From contig NW_004457618.1 in assembly GCF_000313135.1 (NCBI RefSeq), forward strand, positions 271,146 through 313,294: 42,149 nt of DNA. The letters run 5' to 3'. This document shows, in pieces, positions 1-9,700 of the stretch. The position numbers and the translations under genes are program-made. Position 1 is the stretch's first letter, and the number at the start of each line of letters is the position of its first letter. The notes below the pieces were generated by a model. That model was not told where the DNA came from, made no database searches, and worked only from the letters and a program-made list of their open reading frames with translations. The stretch comes from Acanthamoeba castellanii str. Neff. Lineage: Eukaryota; Discosea; Longamoebia; Acanthamoebidae.

Positions 1-214
1 CTTCTCGAAGTGATGTGCCGGCAATTGGTGTAAAACGAATGGCGGTGGTTTCTTGATCAAGGATGTAGCCCGGGCGTGCAAGACTGTGATGCTTCTCCTA
101 CGCGATGTGGCCGATTTGAAATCTTGATTTTCTCACTTCCCTTTTCTTTTCCGCCTTGGCGGAATATTCGCCATTTCCTTTCGAGTTTTCAGTGGCACAC
201 GACCAGCTTTTTAT

Positions 215-536
215 TTATTCCATCCACTCATTTAATTGGGTGTTGGCTCCGGAGCTGGCCAGCTCGGCGGTGTACCTCGCCTTGTCCGCTGCGGCCATGG
301 CTTCATAGCGCTGGAGTGGGGCGAACAGAAGTCAGTGAGATAAATACAAACATTTCAAGATCGAGAGGCACTAATACCGCTCTCTGCGCTTGTGGCATGT
401 CTTTCCAGGCCTCGCCCATGAGCTTGAGGATGTCGGTCATGCCCGCGTCGGGATTCTGCGCCTTGAAGGTTTCCCTCTCCTCCTGGCAGAAGCACAAGTA
501 CGAGCTGAGCGGCTTCTTCACTTTCTCAGCCGACAT
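215..536 (-). CDS. HMG-box DNA-binding protein (NHP6/HMGB-like, 84 aa)
   Basis: A small chromatin protein that is almost nothing but one HMG box, which bends DNA by minor-groove binding in the nucleus. Two exons, 378-536 and 215-310, join in phase 0 (53 + 31 codons) across a 67-nt GT-AG intron. The chain begins MSAEKVKKPLSSY and continues through the box core with the Trp of GEAWKDMP and the AADKARYTAEL segment of helix 3. It lacks the basic N-terminal arm usual in yeast NHP6 and has only a short tail after the box. ATG 536 is the first Met before the box. An AATAAA signal (214-219) overlaps the stop codon. It is divergent from the SCI1-like gene at 746, with about 210 bp between the starts. 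The family call is secure; its precise role is not known from sequence. Confidence 0.9.
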
Positions 537-745
537 GATACACTGTTTTTCCTCTGCCGCTTGGCCGATTTTTGTGTGTTTTAAAGCCCTTAATTTGTGC
601 CTGGAAAACCATTTCAGTTCATTCTCTGAGCGAGCACCAATCGTGCAGCTCGAAAGTCGGCAAGAAAGAAAAAGAAAAGAAAAAAGATGGCAAAAGGAAA
701 AAAGAGGGACAGAGAGCAGAAGGAGGCGAAGCAAAGGAAGAGACA
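537..745. promoter_or_regulatory. Short divergent intergenic region, HMG-box gene / SCI1-like gene
   Basis: Only 209 bp separate the two divergent start codons, so both promoters must lie here. I see no TATA box. The stretch next to the rightward gene is a purine-rich A/G run from about 655 to 745, probably 5' UTR of that gene. Confidence 0.5.
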
Positions 746-2642
746 ATGAGCGAGGAGCGGTCGTCGAGATCCTCTGCATCGGGGAGGGAAGACCGGCATC
801 GAAGCAGGGACGACGACAGAAGCAGTGAGCGGAAGCGAGACCGCGATCATGACCGCGATCGGGCCAGAGATCATCACAGCAGACATCGATCCAAGCGTGA
901 TTCCTCCTCAGGTGCGCCGTCCTTTGTCGAGCTCTCCTCTTTCTTTCATCTTTATATCACCTTCATTGTAAATTAGTAAATGATGTGCATTTATATTGAC
1001 TGCTTGGCGCGTGTAGAGGATGAAAGGGACAAGAAGCGGCGCAAGCACCACAAGAAGGACAAAAGGGACAAGAAGGAAAAGCGAGACAAGAAGGAGAAGA
1101 AGAAAGACAGGAAGTCTTCATCTTCCTCCTCTTCATCATCAAAGAAGGACGAGAAGCGCAGGGAACTCGAAGAGCAAGCCAAGGCCTTCCTACAGAGTAC
1201 TTCCCTTCTTCTCCTCCAACCCCGCCGACGCCACAACAGCGTTTGACTGACGTGTCGTGTGTGTCGTGTCTGCCGTGCGTGTCGTGTGTTCGGTGTGTGT
1301 CGTGTGGTTCGTTGGCCTGCAGAGAACGCGTCGATGGGCGAGGCGACGGCGGTGCTCACCGACAGCGACTACTTTGCGCGCCACGCCGAGTTCAGCCTCT
1401 GGCTGAAGGAGGCCAAGGGCCTCTTCTTCGAGGACCTCTCGGCCTCCAAGTCGCGCAAGAAGTTCGCCAAGTTCGTCGAGCTGTGGAACCGCGGCTCCTT
1501 GCCAGGTGCATCTCATCATCCGTGTGCGGTGTGTGCGGTGTGTGCGGTGTGTGCTCACACGGTCACATGCAGACAAGTTCTACAAGGGCATAAGCACGCA
1601 GGATCTGGAGCACAACACCCGCACGGGCTACCAGTGGGGCTTCACCAACAGGATCGACGAGAAGGAGGCACTCACTCTCAGCTCCAGTACGTCATCATCG
1701 TCAGCGTCCTTGCTGTTGTTATTCTTATTTGTTATTATTTGTTTTATTATTTTATTATTTTATTTATTTGTTATTTGTTCTGTCGCTCATGCGTCTGGGG
1801 TGCAGTGCGCGATGAGATCTCCCGCGAGACGAACCGGCCCAAGGGCGCTCGACCGCCGCCGCGCCGGCCCGCCTCGACTTCCATGGCCGCGCCTTCTCCG
1901 TCTACGCGCGGTCCATCTGGTCCGGCCGTCAAGCACCCCGACGACGAAGGTACACGCGCTCCCCTTTTTAATTTATATGTATTAATATAAATTAAATAAG
2001 TAAAAGAATTTGAAAGCCCAAAATCAATTATTTAGAAAACATTGATTTCTTTATTTAATAGAACTCGACGATGAGGACAAGCGGCGGTATGACCGGTTGA
2101 TGCGCAAGAAGCAGGAGAAGAGCGCACAAAGCTACAGGGAAGCCGTCATGGTACGGCTGGCGATTGGCGCGTGTGTCGTGTCGTGTGCGATGTGTGCGGT
2201 GTGATGCTGACGGGAAGGCACAGGAGGAGCTGGTGCCCAAGGCCGACCCGGGCAGCAGAGAAGCGCGGCTCGAGAAGCAGAAGCAGAAGGGCGCCTACGC
2301 CAAGGGCCGCGAGGACTCGCCCGAGATCAACGAAAGCGATCTCATGGGCGGCGGCGACTCCTTCAAGGACAGGTTCGCACACGCACACGACACACAGCAC
2401 ACGCGCAGCCCTTTACACACCTTCTAGAGCTTTCCGTCACTGACACCGCACACGACACACGACACACACCGCATGTGCGCACACGCGACAGGCTGCGCCG
2501 GCAGCAGGAGTGGCGGTCGAAGAAGGACAGCGCGCGGTCGGAAGAGGCCCAGAAAAAGCTGGCCGCCCACCAGGCCAAGGAGGACGCCGTCATGCAGCAG
2601 TTCCGCAACTTGCTCGCCCAGCGCGGACCACCACAGCTGTGA
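746..2642 (+). CDS. SCI1-like nuclear protein with RS/KK-rich N-terminus (391 aa)
   Basis: Eight exons: 746-911, 1017-1196, 1323-1505, 1573-1686, 1806-1949, 2062-2150, 2224-2372, 2492-2642; every junction keeps frame. The first ~110 residues are Arg/Ser/Asp- then Lys-rich, like splicing-associated or nuclear proteins. Residues ~125-215 (SDYFARHAEFSLWLKEAKG ... FVELWNRGSLP ... FYKGI) resemble the conserved core of plant Style Cell-cycle Inhibitor 1 and its eukaryotic relatives. The second half is charged, with EELVPKADPGSREARLEKQ followed by a SDLMGGGDSF motif; I remember similar motifs in uncharacterised eukaryotic nuclear proteins but cannot name the family. ATG 746 is chosen because exon-type codons begin there; the reading frame is open further upstream through A/G-rich sequence that looks like UTR. 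Nuclear role in RNA processing or cell-cycle control is inference. Confidence 0.78.
1197..1322 (+). repeat. GTGTCGTG-rich intron repeat
   Basis: Intron 2 of the SCI1-like gene; from about 1250 to 1312 it is a degenerate tandem of gtgtcgtg/gtgtgtcg. The same kind of filler recurs in introns throughout the window (for example 1506-1572, 23912-24000, 24241-24371, 30815-30860), which points to microsatellite-like intron content and not to an element. Confidence 0.7.
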
Positions 2643-2741
2643 GCGATCATGATCGCTCACCACCACTACAACCACAACAATGGTCCTATTCACATCTTCT
2701 TTATCATCATCATCTTCATCGCTATTGTGTCGTTCATGAGC

Positions 2742-5005
2742 TCACTTGGCCTTTCGAGCGATGCTGTTACGTTTCTTGTTGAGGATGTCGAGCTCGGCCT
2801 TGATCTTCTGCTCGTTCTTCTTGTTGCTGCTGCTGCTGACCTTGTTCTTGTTGGGCTTGATGTTGTCCGCCGAGCGCGCACCGGCCTTGTTCCGCCCCTG
2901 GGTCGCCGCAGCCGCCCGAAGAGTTTCCTCGCGCACCAGGATGTTATTGCGCAGCACCTCCACCTGCTTCTTCAGCAGCTTCTTGTTGAAGGTCTTCATC
3001 GCGCCCTCCTTGTCCGCCGCCGCAGAGCTGGTCGTGGTGAACGACGCCCCGTAGCCGCTGGCGTCACGCCTGGCCTTGAGCGCAGCCGCAGCGGCCTCGG
3101 CTCGCTCGCGCTTCTCGCGCTCCAGCTCCCGCTCGAGCGCCAGCTGCTTGGCCCGCCTCTCGCGCTCGCGGGCCTTCTCCAGGAGCTGGCGCTTCTCCTC
3201 GGCGATCTCGCGCTCGCGCTCGGCCTGGGTGTGGACGTGCTCGCCCGTCTCGTCCTCCTCCCGCTGTCGCGCGTCGTGCTGATGCTCATGGCTCTCACTC
3301 TCACTCTTGCCCGCCAGCTCCTCCATCTCCACTTCCCCTTCTCCTTCCTCCTCGACTGCTTCTTCTTCGACCTCGTTCGCTTCGCCCTCAGGCTGCTCGT
3401 AGTCTTCGTTGTACTCGCCGTACCTCCCCTCCTCCTCCTCTTCACCCCCACCACCATCCTGCCCTTCTTCCTCCTGGTACTGCGCTTCCTCCTCGTACTC
3501 TCGGTCTTGTTCTTGGCCTGCGTAGTACTCCTCGTTGCCTTCCCCCTCCTCATACGTCCCCTCTTCGTACGTTTCCTCCCCAACCTCGGTGCCCTCTTCC
3601 GCCACCACCTCGTACTCTTCTGTCGGCACCTCTTCGTCGGCTCCTCCTTCTTCTTCTGCAACGACTTCTTCGAGTAGTAGCGGCTCGTCGGGCGTGGGTT
3701 CTTCGGGGGCCTGGGCAAAGGCGTAGCCGGGGTGGCCCCCCACGCCCGAGCCGATCATGACGTACTCGTGGCCCGTCTCGAGCATCAGCTCCACCCGCTT
3801 CTGCTCCTCCTCCCACTGCCGCAGGAGCTGCTCCTTCTTCTTGAGCTCCTCCTTGCTCCGCCGCAGCTCCTCGAACGCGCGGCTGCGGCCTCCTCCTTCT
3901 TCTTCTCGGCCGCGCGCAGCTTGATCTCGGCCTCGCGCCGCCGCAGCTCCTCCTCGCGCTTCTGGAGGGCGGCCTCGATAGTGCGGATCTCGGCCTCCTC
4001 CTCGGCCCTCTGGAGGTCCTCCTTGCGCCGCCGCTCCTCGGCCTCCTTGCGCTTCATATCGTCGATCTTCTTCTTGAGCTCGGCCTCCTCCCGCTTGCGC
4101 TTCTCCTCCTCGCGCCGCCGCAGCTCCTCCTCCTTGAGCTTGAGGCTCTCCCGCCCGCGACGCAGCTCCTCCTCGAGCAGCTCCGTCGTCAGGTCGTCGT
4201 CCTCTCGTCCGCTGCTACTCGACTTGACCGGCTTCATGCCGACGTCGGGCTTCTTGACAGGCATCGACGATTCTTGGGTCGATGACGACGATGATGACGA
4301 CAATGATGACTTTGTTGGCGCCGAGGCTGGGGCTGGAGGGTCGTTGTTGAGCACAGAAGCTGTAGAGGCCTGGGCGTGCGCCACGGCCGGCGAGAACTGT
4401 GGGGCACGACACGACACGCACGACAGAACGCAGTTAGGCGGAGCTGAAGGAAGTGGAATGAAAAGAGGTGGGGGTGGGGGTGGGCGGTGCCTTGATGGTG
4501 GTGGAGCCGTGGGTGTTGGGGGCTACTGGTCCCGGGAGCTGGGACATGTAGAAGAAGGTGAAGCCTATCAGGCCAAAGAGGACCAACAGCATGAGACCCA
4601 TCCGCTTGTTCTTGTCCAACACAGGTACGCCATGACTGCTTTAAGAGCAAAGAAGAAACAAGATGTAAGCTTAGATTCATCAATCGATCTGATCTGACAA
4701 CAAGATGACTACCTCTTGAGATCGATTCGCATGTGATCTTCTTCGTCTCGCTGATGATGATGAGGCTGGCTGTGGTAGTTGGGATGAGGATGAGGATGAG
4801 GATGATTGGGAAAGAAGGGGAGAGGAGAAGGGGACTGGGGTAGAGCGGAGCAGTTGTTGTTGATGATGTTGGGAGGAATCAGGGGCGAGAGCGGAGGGAA
4901 GAAGTTGTGTGGGGTGAAGGGCGGCGAGGGCGGCGGTGAGTGATCGCCTCCGGAGGTTGCCGTGGCCGGCGGTCCTTCGCTCCCCGTTCGTTGATGCATT
5001 CCCAT
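2742..5005 (-). CDS. Single-pass membrane-anchored coiled-coil protein (about 697 aa, frameshift in assembly)
   Basis: I do not recognise a family. Exons: 4713-5005, 4491-4635 (or 4638), and 2742-4396. Exon 1 encodes a Pro/His/Asn-rich stretch (about 97 aa). Exon 2 carries one hydrophobic segment (GLMLLVLFGLIGFTFFYM), the likely membrane anchor, without a signal peptide before it, so a type II or tail-in orientation is possible. Exon 3 is a very long Glu/Arg/Lys coiled coil, then an acidic Glu/Tyr-rich region, a second charged helix and a basic end (ARKAK). Exon 3 needs one extra base near 3876-3886 to join its two halves (EEAAA to AFEELRR); the homogeneous codon bias on both sides suggests an assembly error. 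The intron 4397-4490 would start GC, not GT (AAG then gcaccg) and end cccacag. The call as one gene is inferred from phase agreement and continuous coiled coil. Confidence 0.62.
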
Positions 5006-5416
5006 CGAGAGAAGAGATAGATAGAACTGGAAGAAGAAGAAGATGATGATGAATGATGTCTTTACAAATAAATAATAATAAGCAACGTGTGAACTCGGAT
5101 AAGTCTTGGCTAGCAATTGTGTTCCATAAACCAAGATTCGAAGAGAGTCAGGCTGTTGAGAAGAGGAAGAAGGAAAGCTGATGAGTCGGTCGGTGGCGGT
5201 CCTTGTCTTGCACGCGAAAAGACAAGAAATTTGTCGACTTACCATTTACAAAACCACGCTTCCCTTATTTGGGTTGCGGAATAAAATACAATAGAATAAA
5301 ACTGATCAAACAAATAATAAATAAATAATTTATGTGTTGTGTACAGCAAGGAGCGCCAGCAAGCTATGTGCAAGAGAGAGAGAGAGATAAGAGAGGAAGA
5401 CAAAAGAAGAGGAGAC
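5006..5416. other. Intergenic region upstream of the coiled-coil gene
   Basis: No supportable gene. AT-rich, with a GAGAGAGA run around 5373-5390. It holds the promoter of the leftward coiled-coil gene (start 5005) and the 3' flank of the leftward secreted-protein gene (stop 5417). No clear TATA box seen. Confidence 0.5.
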
Positions 5417-6408
5417 TTAGCCTTCGATGTCGTCATGGTCGGTGGTCGAGATGAAGTGGTTGCGCCCCTCGGCCTCCTCGAACGAGGGATCGATGACAAG
5501 CCGCCCCGCGGGTCCAGTCTGGGTGTGCCTCAGCGTATCGCGCACGGTCGCTTTGACTGCACGCAACCCTCTGCGTCGTCAGTCGGACATCCGCTCAGTG
5601 CTCTAATGCTCTCATCACACGCACACGCCGTGTGCGCACAACGCGTGTGTGTGTGCGGTGCGGTGCGTGCGAGCAATAAGAGGAGATGGTACCATTGATC
5701 TTGAGGAATGCAGCCACGTCTCCCTTCTGTTTGAGCAGCTTGTTCTTGAGCCGATTTAGCCGGTGTTCGAGCAGCGCCAGTCTGTCCGATTCCATGCTCA
5801 CCAGTTCTTCCACTGCATGCCACCAACACGCCACAGTGATGGTCATCGTGTGTGCGCTCGTGTTGTGTGCGAGCTTGTTGTGTGTGTGTGGTGTACCTGT
5901 GGGGTTGCGTTCTTCGACGGGCTTGACAGCATTCTCCTGCAGCCACGCGCCGAGCTCAGACTGACGCGAGCGCAATATGAGCTCCTGCGTTTGTACGCGG
6001 CTGAGGTCGTCATCGATGCTGTGCAGCTCGCTCCGGGCCAACTCCAACTGCTCCATATTCTCAGTCTGCATGTATTCGGAGTAGTACTTCTGCACGTTCG
6101 ACACCCATTTCGTGCCGACGAAGAAATCCGAGAACGCGTCCAGCAATGTCTTGGTTCTCTGGTGCCATCCATGCATTCGCCTCATTAGCACGCAATCGTG
6201 AAACGATTTGGAGTTGAAACGGAAATTTGGAGACGGATAATCTCAAATCTTAGATGAAAACAGCTCGCAAAATAAGTAGTAGGAAAGGTACCTGTGGTGA
6301 GGGGGCTGTTGTGGTTGTGGTTGCGGGCTTCTTGTAGAATTCTGAGTCCTCCACCGACGACACCACCAGAAGAAAGTAGAATAGCGGCACCACTAGCGCC
6401 AGATGCAT
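5417..6408 (-). CDS. Secreted/lumenal helical protein with signal peptide (212 aa), family unknown
   Basis: Four exons: 6292-6408, 5897-6158, 5693-5812, 5417-5556; joins are in phase. The N-terminus MHLALVVPLFYFLLVVSSVE is a textbook signal peptide (hydrophobic core, small residues near the cleavage site), followed by a short Thr/Pro linker. The mature part is predicted helical and coiled-coil-like (RTKTLLDAFSDFF, YYSEYMQTENMEQLELARSELHSIDDD, MESDRLALLEHRLNRLKNKLLKQKGDVAAFLKIN), with a C-terminal segment ending DHDDIEG. No Cys pairs, no second membrane segment, no KDEL-like tail. I do not recognise the family. The exon 1-2 junction was chosen because it alone keeps phase with the strong downstream frame. 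Confidence 0.68.
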
Positions 6409-6723
6409 CTCGTTCCGCTACAAGGCCTCCTCCGGCTTGCAAGAACTACGACGTACCGTACCACTCCGGTAATCAATATATCAACACAAGTGCCGATCGA
6501 CTGCCGCAGCGGTGGCTTGGCTCGCTACCGCGTTTTTGTTCTGTGCGGTGGCGCGCTCTCATTGGGCCACGCAGCTGCACATGCGTCGACACCACTCGAA
6601 AAAAGAAATGAGAAAAGAAAAGGCAAAACAATGTCACGTTGTCTCTGCATTTACCTTTTATGCGTAAATTCAATTCCGCGCAACTAATTATTTTATTTGT
6701 TTGGAAAATAAATTATTAAAAAA
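6409..6723. other. Intergenic region between two leftward genes
   Basis: 315 bp holding the 3' flank of the LIM-kinase gene (AT-rich, about 6680-6723) and the promoter of the secreted helical protein. No ORF or RNA gene that I can support. Confidence 0.5.
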
Positions 6724-9700
6724 CTAGAGATTTGGAGAGGTGGCCTTGCGTTCGACCTTGAGCGACCCTGTCCGGGCCAGCCCACCGGAGCCGGTGCTGC
6801 CACCCCCGAACATCTTCAGCCGGTCCTGGAAGGAGGCACCGCGCGGTCTGCCCGTGGTGGTGTCTTGTTCACTCGTCGGCGTAGAGGAAGAAGACGAAGA
6901 TGAAGATGAAGATGAGGAAGAGGACAGGGACGGAGAAGAGGAGGAGTGTTGGGGAGTGTGGGGTTGTTGTGTTGCCTCTGCCCTTCGACTGCTGCCTCGC
7001 GCTTTGCCGTTGATGGTTACGGTGGTCGTGCTCGTGATGTCGAGGCCGCCGCTGTCGTTGTCAGAGTCACGCGGGCTCTTGGAGATCTGAACAGCCGACG
7101 ATGCGAGCGACGACGCTGACGATGGCGACGATGACGACGACGAAGAGGGAGCAGGGGCGTGCGTGCTGGTGCCCCTGTTGGATTGGAAGTTCTTGGGCAG
7201 GCTGAGCGTCCATCGCTTGCGCGTGGGCGAGTTGCGCGACGCGGGCGTGGTGCTCGAGCCGGCGCTGACGGGCGAGGTCGCCGGCGAAGGCGACGGCGTC
7301 ATGACCGGCGATCGCGGCGAGGCCAGCGGTGAGGCCGTGCTGTTGGCGGGCACCCAAGGGGAGTTGACCGGCGAGCCCGGGTGCGAGGTGCGCGGCGACA
7401 CGCTGGGCGAGAGCGTGGGCGACGACGAGATGGCCAGCGGCGACGAAGCGCGCGGGGAGTGCGCCGTCGGCAGCAAGTGCTGCTTGTGGCCGCTCGACGC
7501 GGACGTCAGCAGAGAGGGCGACGACGTGCGCAGCGGGGTGTTCTTCGAGCCGTGGTGGTAGGCGGTCCAGGCCGGCGGAGGGCTGGAGGCCGAGGAGGAG
7601 AGCGACGCAGAGATGGACGACGACGAGGAGGAAGAAGGCGAAGGCGAGGAGGAAGAGGAGGAGAGCGGAGAAGAGACGAGGCCGTTGGTGGGGCTGATGG
7701 GCGAGGAGGGCAGCCGCGGCCGGAGGAGCGGCGAGCAGGGCGCCGAGGTGCTGGGAATGGGCGAGCGCCGGGGCGACACCTGATCGCTCACGTCGGAGTA
7801 GCGTCGCTGGATGGGGGTGTTGTTGGCTGACGTGGTCGGTGGAGAGGTCGGCTGTGGCGTGCGTGGCGATATGGGTGGCGTGCCAGTAGGCGTCGCTGTC
7901 GTCGAATCTAATTCGCATCCACAACCACGTATTGTTATTATTGCTGTTCTGTTGTTTGTATGAATTGGGTGGTGTCGACGTACTGCTGCGAGACCGGGGC
8001 GAGTTGATGACCTCAATGTTGAGGTCCTTGAGGTTCATGCTGTTGGTCGAGCTGTAGCCCGAGAACAGATCCTCGGTCGACTTCTGCCGCAGCTTGGCCA
8101 GCTCCAGCATCCCGATCCGCGGCTTGGGTTTCGCTGCGGCGGCCGTGGTGCCCGGCTCCCACTTGTTGGGCTCCTCCTTGCTACGGGGCGAATCGACGGA
8201 CCGCTTGCCGAGCATCCCGCCGCCCGGCGGGCGGATGAACGACCCCGACGGCTCGTCGTCGGTGTCGAAGCTCTTCTCCATGTCCTCGGCGATCGTGCTC
8301 GCCGAAGTCTGGAAGTGCGTCGAACGCGCTGTAATCAAAGAACACACGACACACGACACATACGTGAGTGAGTGGTTCATGCGCGTTGATCCTTCGTGTG
8401 TGGCACGCGCGCGGGGGGGAGCCTACCTTCAAAATAGGAGGTGTCCTGCTCGTCGGCCAGCTTGGGCACGAAGGGCATCTTCTGGGTCAGGATCAGCTCC
8501 CAGTTGATGTCGGCGAAGAAGGGGTGGGCCTTGATCGCGGTGGGGCCGGGCCGATGCTCCGGGTCCAGCGTGAGCAGCTTGTCGATGAGGTCCTTGGCCT
8601 CGGGCGACATGCCCTCCTCGGGCCAGTTGACATCTGATGAGGGTGGTGGCGGTGTCACAGCTTTGGGATTGAGTGCCCAACGTCGTGCACGCAATCGACA
8701 AACGAGAAGGGGGGGGGAAATAGCAACGGTACCCCGGTTGAGAATGTTCTGGAATATCTCTTCTGGCGTGTCGCCTTTGAACGGAGGGATGCCCACCAGC
8801 AGCTCGTAGAGCACCACACCCAGGGACCACCAGTCGACCGGGAAGCCTACGGGGAAAGTTGAAAATATATATATATATATTAACAATTGTAGGAACAACA
8901 TAATATATATATAATATATATAAAAACATGATAATGGAGGGTGGGATAGCGTACTGTGGCCGTTGCCGGAGAGGATTTCGGGGGCGAGATAGTCCGGGGT
9001 GCCAACCACCGAGAATCGCTTCTCCTCTTCCGGGGTGTCCTTACCGTACGAACTGCCCAACAACGCCTGCGCGACGGGAAATCATGAGACGCCGCGCGAC
9101 TCGCCACAGAGGCGCGGCTGAACAGCTGAAAGGGAAAGGGAAAGGAAACGATACCCTCTCAGCTTCGTCCATGTCGATGAGTCGTTGGCTCTGCTTCTTG
9201 TCTCCCGACACTGACATGTGACCATAGCCGCCGCATATGATCAGCAAACGGTTTTGGGTGTCGTGGAGTGGACCACACGTACGATAGAGGCCGGCGCGAC
9301 TCAGTCCGAAGTCGGTCAGCTTGACGCGCCCCTCTTCCGTGATCAACAGATTGTCCGGCTAGAGGAATAATATAAATATAGTAGGAATATATATAAAAAA
9401 TAAATAATACATAAATATATAAAAGAAAGAAATATACGTTAGCATTGCACGTGATGCCCAGAAAAATTGAAAAGCAAGCAAGCCAGCAGCGCACCTTCAA
9501 GTCACGATGAACGATCCCACTGGCGTGCAGATACTCCAGCGCGAGCACTGTCTCTGCTATGTACACTTTCGCCACCTCCTCTGAGAGAGCTCCCATATTT
9601 TCTAGCAGTGAAAATAGATCTCCGCCCCGAATGAACTCCATCACCTGGGTTGTTGGTGTGGCCATCAGGCGCTGCTGTCAGTCACCTCACCACCACGGCC

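Noticed and set aside
2649..3677. Plus-strand open frame of 342 codons with hydrophobic Leu/Val-rich protein
   Set aside because: It is the antisense strand of the Glu/Lys coiled coil (GAG/AAG read backwards gives CTC/CTT), not a membrane protein.
6740..7830. Plus-strand open frames of 116-149 codons opposite the kinase tail
   Set aside because: They are antisense shadows of the Ser/Pro-rich coding exon; GC-rich third positions keep the opposite strand open.
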